Assembly: GCF_000263195.1 (NCBI RefSeq)
Contig: NC_018748.1
Location: 4,030,001-4,094,000, forward strand
Direction of reading: 5' to 3'
Origin: Emticicia oligotrophica DSM 17448
Lineage (GTDB): Bacteria; Bacteroidota; Bacteroidia; Cytophagales; Spirosomataceae
Length of the DNA stretch: 64,000 nucleotides
This document shows positions 9,276-17,285 of this stretch, one piece after another; position 1 is the stretch's first letter, and each line of letters opens with the position of its first letter. Below the pieces are notes generated by a model, which was not told where the DNA came from, ran no database searches, and saw only the letters and a list, made by a program, of their open reading frames with translations. Both the position numbers and the translations under genes were made by a program.

Positions 9276-9333
9276 TCTATGAATAGGGTTTGGTTTATTT
9301 TCTGAAACCAAAGCTAATTTATTTTTAGACAAG

Positions 9334-9368
9334 AAAAAAGCCCTAAAATTGAGTTTTAGGGCTTTTTT
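9334..9368 (-). terminator. Rho-independent terminator after beta-propeller gene
   Basis: A perfect 15-bp stem (AAAAAAGCCCTAAAA with its complement) around a 5-base loop, with T-runs on both strands. It separates the beta-propeller gene from the permease downstream and shows that the two are not one transcript. Confidence 0.93.
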
Positions 9369-9381
9369 ATGATTCAATAAA

Positions 9382-10671
9382 TTATTTGATAATTTGTATT
9401 CCGTGGCAGCCTCGAGGCATAAATAGCTTAAACTCTTGTTTTTGCAAACTTGGTTTTTCTCCATTATTTACCTTCCAAAACTCAATTCCTCCAAAGTGCT
9501 TGCCGTAGTTGAAGTATTCAAAAACTGTAACTGCAATATTTTCACCTGATTTATCAAAAATAATACTTTTGGGTAAAATTCCGTCAAATTCGTATTCTGC
9601 AATGTTGTTAATCGAACCATCAGAACTCAATTTTAATAATGATATTGATGATTTTTTTGCTAATTCAGTACCTTCCCATGGAAAATATGATTTTTTCGTA
9701 TTGCTTACTACTATTAAATCACCTTTAGGACTAATTGCAAAATTGGTTGGAGTTTCTCCGATTTTCGTTTTTGTAATTAGGTAATGTTCACTTGTACCTT
9801 CTAAATTGAATTTTAAAACAAACAAGTCACCATTGGCATCTAAAGATGATTCTGGTTTATTATGCAAATTTGATTTTATATCTGGAACAAGGTAGTATTT
9901 GCCATCTGGAGTAAATTGTCCCGCACTTGGATGTTGCCCAACTTTCAGTGTCTTCCCAACTAAATCTAATCTGATAATCTTGGTAGTTGGCCCATCACGA
10001 GTTACTTTCAGAAGTCCTACTTCTTTAGAATCTTCCATTGAAAATGCAATGAAATTATTATTCGGGTGCCAAGTTAAGTCAGTAATTCTTCCAGAAGGGA
10101 AGTCTTGGGGTTTGTTAATGATTCTAATTGGTTTTCCCGTAGGGTCAAGTTCTAAAACCTGTAATTCTTTTCCGTATTCTTCACTACAAAGAGCTAAATA
10201 CTCGCCATTAGGGCTTATATCAACAGAAATTGGGTTTTTACCTGTTGGAAATTTGTAGAGTACTTTTGGTTGAGTGAGGTCACTAATATCAACTACTGAG
10301 ATAAATCCGCCAGCTGGTAATTCTGTGTTTAGATTTCTTATTTCGTTAATTGTTTCGGTTGGTACACCACGATTTTCTACAACATAAGCAATTGGGTGAA
10401 CAGGAGAAACCACAATGTTTTTATTAGAACTTAAGGCTGAGTTTGAAACTACTAAGCTTTTAATTTCGTCTGAATATTTCTCAACTGGTAATTTTATAAT
10501 TGAGAGCATATCTTTGCTGCCTTTTTCCTTAAAAAGCCTTCCATCGACAAATGCTGAGGCGGCCATATCTGCATCTGAGATTGCCACAATGCCCTTCGCA
10601 TTGAAATTTAGTTTTTGGGAATAAGCATGAATGTTGGCAAATGCCAATATTGAAATAAGTATTTTTTTCAT
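9382..10671 (-). CDS. secreted beta-propeller protein of unknown function
   Basis: A 429-residue exported protein with a signal peptide (MKKILISILAFANIHAYSQ). Start at 10671 places this peptide first; 22 extra codons upstream are unlikely. The body contains repeated blade-like blocks with the motif SPNGEYLALCSEE, HPNNNFIAFSMED, TPDGKYYLVPDI, SPKGDLIVVSNT and DKSGENIAVTVFE, spaced as in a seven-bladed lactonase/WD40-like propeller. No catalytic motif is evident. A C-terminal MPRGCHGIQIIK ends it. It may bind a protein or ligand outside the cytoplasm, but I cannot assign a function. It is the last gene before a strong terminator. Confidence 0.75.
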   Translation of the reverse strand: MKKILISILAFANIHAYSQKLNFNAKGIVAISDADMAASAFVDGRLFKEKGSKDMLSIIKLPVEKYSDEIKSLVVSNSALSSNKNIVVSPVHPIAYVVENRGVPTETINEIRNLNTELPAGGFISVVDISDLTQPKVLYKFPTGKNPISVDISPNGEYLALCSEEYGKELQVLELDPTGKPIRIINKPQDFPSGRITDLTWHPNNNFIAFSMEDSKEVGLLKVTRDGPTTKIIRLDLVGKTLKVGQHPSAGQFTPDGKYYLVPDIKSNLHNKPESSLDANGDLFVLKFNLEGTSEHYLITKTKIGETPTNFAISPKGDLIVVSNTKKSYFPWEGTELAKKSSISLLKLSSDGSINNIAEYEFDGILPKSIIFDKSGENIAVTVFEYFNYGKHFGGIEFWKVNNGEKPSLQKQEFKLFMPRGCHGIQIIK

Positions 10672-10761
10672 GAAAATTAAGGACAATGCGAGCTTAAATC
10701 GCCGTAATAGACTGCAAATTTCAGAAAAAAACAGCAAAGTAGGGTAGTATTTTACAGAAAA

Positions 10762-11079
10762 TTAACTTTCAGCATCATATACTAATACGCGTTCCCATAA
10801 TTGTGAACAATTATTGATAAACACGTAGTGGTCTGGATGAACTTGATAGGCATCTTGGTCGGTTGCATTATCAAATACAAAAGTTAAAGAAAAACTGTAC
10901 GATGAGTCTATAACTTCTCGATTTGTATTAGCTGGGCGGCCAATGTACGCAGTTTTGATTAAATCAATTTTTGAAAGCTCAAGTAAACCTGCATGAAGTG
11001 CTGCTTGATGTTCTTTATTATCTTTTTCCTTCAACCAAAAAAACACGGTGTGAACAACACCTTTTTGTAAATTTGCCAT
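10762..11079 (-). CDS. Dabb family (stress-responsive A/B barrel) protein
   Basis: A 105-residue protein matching the Dabb ferredoxin-like fold: HTVFFWLKEKDNKEHQAAL at the start, followed by a middle GRPANTNREVIDSSYSFSLTFVFDNATDQDAYQVHPDH and a final strand ERVLVYD. HxVxFxLK at the N-terminus and the Y-x-x-HPxH segment are the family hallmarks. Such proteins dimerise; some are decarboxylases or cyclases, but most are of unknown role. It lies between the beta-propeller gene and the alpha/beta hydrolase gene (26 bp from the latter) on the same strand. Confidence 0.88.
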   Translation of the reverse strand: MANLQKGVVHTVFFWLKEKDNKEHQAALHAGLLELSKIDLIKTAYIGRPANTNREVIDSSYSFSLTFVFDNATDQDAYQVHPDHYVFINNCSQLWERVLVYDAES

Positions 11080-11105
11080 AGTTTTTGTGTTAAAAATGCT
11101 CAGAA

Positions 11106-12296
11106 TTATTTTATGTTACTAAAAAAAGAAAGTGTTCCTAATAAATAAGTTTGAATAGAAGAAGCATGGTCACCTCCTTGAACTGGAATTAGTTCTACAT
11201 TATTTGCTCCTCTTTTTTTCATGGCATCGTAAGCTGTTTGAGAGTTAAAAAAAGGTACATACGTATCTGCAGTTCCATGATACAATTGCGTTGGAGTTTT
11301 TGGATTCCAGTCGAAAACGTCATTATCCTTGACAGCATTTAGTAAGGCAGTATCCGTACCATTGCTTATCCCTTTTTTTACTGCATCACTAAGAAGTGTT
11401 GTAAGACTCCCAGAAATTCTTGCATTTTGTTGCTCTTTTTGAATTTGAGCGGCATAAGGAGCTGCAAAGTAATCGGTCATTGGGCGATTCAACTTATAAA
11501 TTCTATCATAAGTCAAGAGTACCCAAATATACGAAGCGTTGTGTTGTGGATTTCCACTAGAAGGAGTAGAAACCAAAGTTTTGAAACTAAGCGTTTTATT
11601 ATAGGCCCCTGCTCCACAACTAGAAGCTTTTAGGTTAAATTCTGTACCCGTTTCTTCTTCAATCTTTTTTTGCAGTGATAATGACGCAAATCCACCTTCA
11701 GAATATCCTGCTATATAAAGGTTTTTATTCCAATTAAATTTCTCATTTGTAATCACTTCTTTAGCCGCACGAAGCATATCTAAGCTAGCATTTGCTAAGC
11801 CTTCACGATGTTCGTAAGTGTGCGGTAGGTTATTCGATGCACCGTATCCAATGTAGTCGGGAGCCGAAACAATATAGCCCAAAGTTGCTAAAACAGAAGC
11901 GATTGTTCCTTCACCATCAGTTGTAAAATATGATGGAGCTTGTTTATCGTCGAAAATAGTACCATGTTGATAACTTACTAAGGGCAGTGCATCTGAAGAA
12001 GTTGTACCAGAAGGAACTATAAGTGCACCAGAAGCCTGAATTTCAGTGCCATCGGTGTTTTTAGTTTTGTAAACAATTTTGTATTGTTTTACTCCTGAGC
12101 GAATGAATAACGAAGCTTGTGCTCCTAAACTTGAGCCCAAAGCAGCAATTAATTGTTCTTTGCTAAGTTCTTTAACAAGTGTAGAGCTTACGAGTGTTTG
12201 TGGTTGCGGGTCAACTTTGGTGGTTTTTTCACATGACCATGTGATAAAAACTAGGGTTAGAGAGATTACGAAGTACTTAAAAAATCTTGCTTTCAT
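11106..12296 (-). CDS. alpha/beta-hydrolase lipoprotein (secretory lipase/esterase-like)
   Basis: A 396-residue protein. The start at 12296 gives a lipoprotein signal with lipobox ITWSC (Cys22). The alpha/beta-hydrolase core has the oxyanion region SYQHGTIF (108-115), a nucleophile elbow GYSEGG with Ser199, an acid in HGTADTYVPF (about residue 345) and a His in GGDHASS (about 378). The overall arrangement resembles secreted lipases or prolyl-oligopeptidase-like esterases. It is probably attached to the outer membrane and cleaves an ester or amide substrate that I cannot identify. It is 26 bp upstream of the Dabb gene on the same strand. Confidence 0.83.
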   Translation of the reverse strand: MKARFFKYFVISLTLVFITWSCEKTTKVDPQPQTLVSSTLVKELSKEQLIAALGSSLGAQASLFIRSGVKQYKIVYKTKNTDGTEIQASGALIVPSGTTSSDALPLVSYQHGTIFDDKQAPSYFTTDGEGTIASVLATLGYIVSAPDYIGYGASNNLPHTYEHREGLANASLDMLRAAKEVITNEKFNWNKNLYIAGYSEGGFASLSLQKKIEEETGTEFNLKASSCGAGAYNKTLSFKTLVSTPSSGNPQHNASYIWVLLTYDRIYKLNRPMTDYFAAPYAAQIQKEQQNARISGSLTTLLSDAVKKGISNGTDTALLNAVKDNDVFDWNPKTPTQLYHGTADTYVPFFNSQTAYDAMKKRGANNVELIPVQGGDHASSIQTYLLGTLSFFSNIK

Positions 12297-12482
12297 AATT
12301 TGTATTGATATATTACAAAAGTACAAATTTGATGTGATAATAGTTTAATAATATTATGTTTTTACAACTCGAGAGATAAGGTGAAACTTGGTTGCATAAA
12401 ATTACCATCATAGCATTGTGTATTGCTAATTGTATTGATAGTAACTGAATTTTTAGTTAAAAAAGTTTGATTTTAAAATTAA

Positions 12483-12516
12483 AAAAGCCTGACAAGTGTC
12501 TAACTATCAGGCTTTT
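12483..12516 (-). terminator. terminator downstream of tRNA-Ala
   Basis: A 10-bp stem (AAAAGCCTGA with TCAGGCTTTT) followed by T-rich sequence on the minus strand, 8 bases past the tRNA 3' end. Confidence 0.85.
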
Positions 12517-12523
12517 AATCTAG

Positions 12524-12597
12524 TGGAGAAGATGGGGCTCGAACCCACGACCTCTTGACTGCCAGTCAAGCACTCTAGCCAACTGAGCTACATCCCC
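12524..12597 (-). tRNA. tRNA-Ala (GGC)
   Basis: A 74-nt cloverleaf on the minus strand. Acceptor GGGGATG pairs with CTTCTCC, D-stem GCTC/GAGT, anticodon stem CTTGA/TCAAG with loop CTGGCAG (anticodon GGC), and T-arm GTGGG-TTCGAGC-CCCAT. The G3-U70 pair, which defines alanine identity, is present, which supports Ala over the visually similar Gly reading. The acceptor has a U6-U67 mismatch. The 3' CCA is not encoded. A terminator follows. Confidence 0.95.
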
Positions 12598-12659
12598 GTA
12601 TTTGATTGATACAAATATCCTATGTTTTGTCTAAAGAACAAAATACTTCTCTGAAAAAA

Positions 12660-15600
12660 TTACCACCCCGGAACTAAGAAATTAATACCCGAAACGGCTG
12701 AGTGTATTTTTGAATTATAAATAGGCAATGCTACATAAGGTTCTATAATTAAATAGCCCATGAGATTAACCCTTAAACTAAGGCCTGTCATCATTCTTGG
12801 TTCAACTTTTAGTTTAATTGAGGTCTCATTTGATGTTTGGTATTCATTAGTTGTACCAATTTTTTTATCGGAAGACCAAACCATTCCACTATCAAAGAAA
12901 AAATTGAGGTCACTTGGTATGTAGGTAAAATCAAATAAGGCTAATTTTTTTGAACCAGTTAAAGGTAAACGAACTTCGAAGTTTGTTACCAATAATTGCT
13001 CACCTTGTAAGGCTTCTTGGGTAATTAGACCCATACTTTGTTGTTTTTGCAATGCTCCACCATAAAAGCCGTGCATATTCCAAGGAAATCCTAGATACAG
13101 AGGGTTTATTTGGTTTAAATAATTTAAGTTAGAAGCATTTAGGCGTCCATTGTACAAGAATCTTCCTGCAAGCGTAAATGGTTTTAAATATTGATACTTT
13201 CTGGCGTCTAGCAATACATTTGTATAGCTTGTTGTACCAAAATATCTTCCTGCTTCAAATCTATAACGATAACCTTTGATTGGTGCAGTTGTACCAAAAA
13301 TTGTATTGTCTCCTACAAAAGATACATAAAGTTGACTTAAACTAAAAGCCTTGAATCCTTGTGATTGAAGATAGCTTTGTGACATCCTTTGTCGTTTGGA
13401 GCTATTTGGAATTAAAAATGACTGTTTACTGATGGGGTCGTAATAAGTATAATCGGCATATTCATCGCCCGAGAATCCGTACCAATTTCCATTGATACCC
13501 GCCTCAATTCTTTGAAATGTATTTAATGGATAAAAAGCAAAAACGCCTATTTGATTAATTGCCAAGCGATTAATTAAATATTTACTTTCAATCAATGAAT
13601 CTCCATTTGGCACACCAAATTGCGATTTAATCTTGGAATCTGTAATAAAGTTTGTCTTATAATAAGTGCTAGTTTTCGTGACACTATCTTGATAAGTCCC
13701 TTGGAATCTATATGGTAAACGACCCATAGTTACTCCCCATTGAAATGGTTTCTTTTGATTTAGGTACATTAATTGACCACCAAAATCTTGAATTTGTCCA
13801 TTTATTGAAACCGCTCCTGCAATCTGATTATGATTAAGCATATCACTGAAAAGTCCAACTACACCTCCCCCTAAACCCGTGCCCCATCTACTAGCAGAAA
13901 CTCCCACTCCCGAACTCCCTAAGTAGTCTAACTTGAATTTTGGTTTATAATTAAGCAGTTGTAATTTCTTTTCAGAAACTTTTACAGCAAGGGCTTCTGT
14001 CTCTAAATTTTTCTGAACTATATTTCTGCCTTCTTTCTGATTTGATAAATTTGCTGCTCTTTTATGAACTTCATCACCTACAATTTGCTGTTGAAATAAT
14101 TCATAACTTGCTAAATATAAATCATATTTGCCATTTTTGAAGTAGTTGTATAATAATTGTCCAGTTTTGTGGGCTATACTAACTGCCGGTGAATACATTG
14201 TTATTCCACTTATGCCCGTGTAGTAGTTGGTTAGTTTTTCAATTAATTTACTTTGTATATCGTATTTATAAAGGTTTCTAAAACCATCTGCATCTGATAA
14301 GAAATAAATGAATTTTCCACTCGGAGATACTAAAGGATTAAGATTATCCGCATCTTTGAAAAAGTCAAAACTTTCGATGGTAGATGTTAATAAGTTAATT
14401 CTTGAAATATTGAAATTGTTTCTTTCTAACCTTTTTTCTGAATTGGCTCTATCAGAGACAAAGTAAATCCATTCTCCATTGGGTGACCATGAGGGTTGTA
14501 GGTCAGAAAACTCATCATTTGTAAGGTTTTTTGTTGTTTTTTCTTTGAGGTTATATAAATATAAATCGCTTTCTCCGTTCATTAAACCTGTTACAACAAT
14601 TGAATTCCCATCAGGAGACCATGCAGGATTAGTAAAAGAATCTACATCTTTAATTTCAAAGGTCTCTTTATTTCCATTGGCAATATCAATTATTAAAAGC
14701 TTATTTCGACCCTTGCTTTGAATAACTAAAGCAAGTTTTTGTCCATCGGGCGACCAGGTTCCAGCAGTTTCTAAGAAACTATAAGCATCTACGTGAGAAC
14801 CAAATGAGCTACTTTCAATTTTGCGAAGGATTTTCCCCGTTGATACTTCAGCAATATAAATATCGAGCGAAAGGACATTTTTTGAGGAAATATATGCCAC
14901 ATAACGGCCATCAGGACTAATTGCTGGAGAAATATTCATTTCACCTGCATTTTTTTGAGTAGCAATTTCTTTTCCAATTGCTTGAAGACTTGTGCCTTCA
15001 CGCATAGGTGTATAGGATTCAATCAATGATTGCTTCCATTTACTCGAAAACTTTTCAAGGGTAGTTTTTAAAATTCGAGAAAATGCTTGTTCAATACCTA
15101 ATTTCGCGGTTTCTCTAAAAAGTGGCCTAATAATATCATCACCATAGTTAGCGGTGGTATAAGCCCAAAATGCTTGCCCCCAGCGATAAGGGAAATATTT
15201 GTATTCTTTTGTAACTAAATCACGAATACTTGGAATATCGTTATTTTGTACTGCATCACGCATCCACATGGCTGTATGAGCATCTATTCTTCCTAATGAC
15301 ATGTATTCAGCTAAGCCTTCAACCATGAATAATGGTAGATTCTGAATGTTGCCAATTTGGGTTGAATCTCCAGCAGTCATTAATTGATATTGAAAAGCAT
15401 GCACCAATTCATGCCCCAAAACATGGTCAGTTTGCCTTTTTGAGTACATCATTGGCATCACAACCCTGTTACGTAATCCTTCCGTTACACCGCCCGTTTC
15501 TTCGCTAATTTGTCCACCAATGGCGGTAGTCTCTTGAAAATCTGGGTGATTTTGGTAAACAATGATGGGATTGGGATTTAAGAAAGCAATTTTAAAGACT

Positions 15601-15815
15601 TCTTGATGTATTTTATACCAATGTTCGCTATTGATAATGAGGTTGTTTGCCGTCTTCTGATTATTGAAATAATGATAAAGTTCAAAATGAGGGCTTTGAA
15701 GAACTTTAAAACCGAAGGTCTTGTAGCGAGGTTTATTTTGTCCGAAATACTGAGACTGTGTCAGAGCTAAGTGGCTGATAAACAATCCAATAAAAAATAA
15801 ACAAATTTTTCTCAT
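12660..15815 (-). CDS. surface HExxH-PD40-barrel protein (TolB-like propeller protease)
   Basis: A 1051-residue three-part protein, start at ATG 15815 with signal peptide ending near ALTQS. Part one (about 60-270) carries a gluzincin zinc motif HELVH (135-139) and a following EGLAEY (166-171) as likely third ligand. Part two (about 300-600) has five PD40 blades (SPDGRYVAYIS, SPDGQKLALV, SPDGNSIVVTG, SPNGEWIYFVSD, SPSGKFIYFLSD). Part three (about 640-1051) is a BamA/D15-like barrel (SGVGVSASRWGTGLGGGV, then Gly-rich strands and a final FLVPGW). It is likely an outer-membrane anchored protease. I am sure of the architecture but not of the substrate. Confidence 0.82.
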   Translation of the reverse strand: MRKICLFFIGLFISHLALTQSQYFGQNKPRYKTFGFKVLQSPHFELYHYFNNQKTANNLIINSEHWYKIHQEVFKIAFLNPNPIIVYQNHPDFQETTAIGGQISEETGGVTEGLRNRVVMPMMYSKRQTDHVLGHELVHAFQYQLMTAGDSTQIGNIQNLPLFMVEGLAEYMSLGRIDAHTAMWMRDAVQNNDIPSIRDLVTKEYKYFPYRWGQAFWAYTTANYGDDIIRPLFRETAKLGIEQAFSRILKTTLEKFSSKWKQSLIESYTPMREGTSLQAIGKEIATQKNAGEMNISPAISPDGRYVAYISSKNVLSLDIYIAEVSTGKILRKIESSSFGSHVDAYSFLETAGTWSPDGQKLALVIQSKGRNKLLIIDIANGNKETFEIKDVDSFTNPAWSPDGNSIVVTGLMNGESDLYLYNLKEKTTKNLTNDEFSDLQPSWSPNGEWIYFVSDRANSEKRLERNNFNISRINLLTSTIESFDFFKDADNLNPLVSPSGKFIYFLSDADGFRNLYKYDIQSKLIEKLTNYYTGISGITMYSPAVSIAHKTGQLLYNYFKNGKYDLYLASYELFQQQIVGDEVHKRAANLSNQKEGRNIVQKNLETEALAVKVSEKKLQLLNYKPKFKLDYLGSSGVGVSASRWGTGLGGGVVGLFSDMLNHNQIAGAVSINGQIQDFGGQLMYLNQKKPFQWGVTMGRLPYRFQGTYQDSVTKTSTYYKTNFITDSKIKSQFGVPNGDSLIESKYLINRLAINQIGVFAFYPLNTFQRIEAGINGNWYGFSGDEYADYTYYDPISKQSFLIPNSSKRQRMSQSYLQSQGFKAFSLSQLYVSFVGDNTIFGTTAPIKGYRYRFEAGRYFGTTSYTNVLLDARKYQYLKPFTLAGRFLYNGRLNASNLNYLNQINPLYLGFPWNMHGFYGGALQKQQSMGLITQEALQGEQLLVTNFEVRLPLTGSKKLALFDFTYIPSDLNFFFDSGMVWSSDKKIGTTNEYQTSNETSIKLKVEPRMMTGLSLRVNLMGYLIIEPYVALPIYNSKIHSAVSGINFLVPGW

Positions 15816-15899
15816 ACCTTCTTGGGAACATTTATTGCTAAAGCTTTCAATAAAGAACGTAAAAATACACAAATTCGCTTATTTGAATAGAGTTTTTTA

Positions 15900-16418
15900 T
15901 TAGGGTGCCAATGTATTTGGATAAGTGGGTCGACAAACTCTTGCGAATCTGCTTTTCCAATAGTTGGTCATCATATTATCTTCAATCACTCCTTTCGATG
16001 TAGAAGCATGAATAAAACGTATGTTATCTTCGCTGATAACTTCGGTTACTATTCCTGCGTGACTAATATCACTCCCAATTGTTACGAAGAATACTAGGTC
16101 GCCTTTTTGAATATTTGGAAGGTTAATAGCGGGGAAAAAATCTGATTGTTGCCAAGAAGTACGTGGAAGCTTAATCCCTATTTCTTTGTAAACCAAGCAT
16201 ATCAAACCCGAACAGTCGAGTCCGCGTATATCATTTCCACCACTTTTATACGGCACCCCTTTATAATTTCTTGCTATTTGAATGATTTTCTTTGTGAATA
16301 TATGCTCTTTTACAAGGCTTGGTTCTATTTTTTTTGAATGCGTGGCTTTACACGAACTAACGAACAGAAGTGTTAGAACAATAGTAATAAGAGAAATGTA
16401 TTTTCTTGGAATGAGCAC
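15900..16418 (-). CDS. NlpC/P60 family peptidase lipoprotein
   Basis: A 172-residue cell-wall hydrolase lipoprotein. NlpC/P60 enzymes cut the gamma-D-Glu-diaminopimelate bond of peptidoglycan. The signal has lipobox VSSC (Cys23), and the catalytic Cys69 in RGLDCSGLIC, His120 in SDISHAGIV and the third polar residue His137 in FIHAST are all present. It starts at a GTG at 16418; no ATG is in frame between there and the preceding stop. It is divergent from msrB, with 135 bp between, and lies 84 bp upstream of the large HExxH protein gene. Confidence 0.92.
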   Translation of the reverse strand: MLIPRKYISLITIVLTLLFVSSCKATHSKKIEPSLVKEHIFTKKIIQIARNYKGVPYKSGGNDIRGLDCSGLICLVYKEIGIKLPRTSWQQSDFFPAINLPNIQKGDLVFFVTIGSDISHAGIVTEVISEDNIRFIHASTSKGVIEDNMMTNYWKSRFARVCRPTYPNTLAP

Positions 16419-16553
16419 GACTATGTTTTTTAGTTTTCATATTGAGAAAATGATGCCAAACTTTATAATTTTTAAAACTTTTTTAGGGTTTATCTCGTAG
16501 TTAACGTATATGCTTAAAAAAATAATTTAGGAATTATTTAAACTAATATAATT

Positions 16554-17039
16554 ATGAAAAAAGTGTTTTTAATGGTTTTGCCTTTCTTTATGTTGGCGTG
16601 CCAAAGTTATTCTCAAAACAATAAATCAAAAAAGGCCAACTGCCAGATAGTAGAAATTAAAAAAACCGATGCAGAATGGAAGAAACAACTTTCTCAAGAA
16701 CAGTATTATGTAACAAGAAAAGCAGGTACTGAGCGTGCTTTTACGGGTATTTACTGGGATAATCACGAAAAGGGTATTTATAAATGTATTGGTTGTGATT
16801 TAGACCTTTTCGCTTCAGATACGAAATTTGAATCGGGTACTGGTTGGCCAAGTTTTTGGAAGCCCATCAATGAATGTAATGTAGAAGAACGCTCTGATAA
16901 TGCTTATGGAATGATTCGAACGGAAGTAGTTTGTAATCGTTGTAAAGGCCATTTAGGGCACGTTTTTGATGATGGACCAAAACCAACAGGTTTACGCTAT
17001 TGTCTAAATTCAGCTTCCTTGAAATTTGTGAAGAAATGA
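16554..17039 (+). CDS. msrB: peptide-methionine (R)-S-oxide reductase
   Basis: MsrB reduces the R-diastereomer of methionine sulfoxide in proteins. The 161-residue protein begins with a lipoprotein signal (MLACQ, Cys16), which places it in the periplasm or membrane. The SelR domain follows: TERAFTG(I)Y (59-67), zinc Cys pairs C78/C81 and C127/C130, [12 protein letters not shown] (94-105), [11 protein letters not shown] (132-142) and catalytic Cys150 in [11 protein letters not shown]. It stands alone and converges on thrA with a strong hairpin between. All catalytic and metal residues are intact. Confidence 0.95.
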   Translation: MKKVFLMVLPFFMLACQSYSQNNKSKKANCQIVEIKKTDAEWKKQLSQEQYYVTRKAGTERAFTGIYWDNHEKGIYKCIGCDLDLFASDTKFESGTGWPSFWKPINECNVEERSDNAYGMIRTEVVCNRCKGHLGHVFDDGPKPTGLRYCLNSASLKFVKK

Positions 17040-17165
17040 TGGAGCATTTGGAATGTAGAATGAATATTGTTTAGATTTTTCGTTTCTAGATTTTTTCAAA
17101 AAATTATCTTAAATTTTTCATGTTTCATTGCTGTCAGTTTAACTGATAGATATTTAGATATAAAC

Positions 17166-17211
17166 AAATTTGACTTTAGCCTAAACATATTGTTTGACTA
17201 AAGTCAAATTT
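17166..17211. terminator. bidirectional terminator between msrB and thrA
   Basis: A perfect 14-bp stem (AAATTTGACTTTAG with its complement) around an 18-base loop, followed by T-rich sequence. It lies 126 bp past the msrB stop and 74 bp before the end of thrA. Confidence 0.85.
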
Positions 17212-17285
17212 ATTTTTTATTAATTACCGTCACTTAAAACATGCGGCAGTTAGTTATTTCTATTCACCGATGCGTTTTAAATAGA

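Noticed and set aside
9276-9464. Longer start of the amino-acid permease
   Set aside because: The extension reads back through a strong terminator of the upstream gene and lacks conservation; the ATG at 9275 is preferred.
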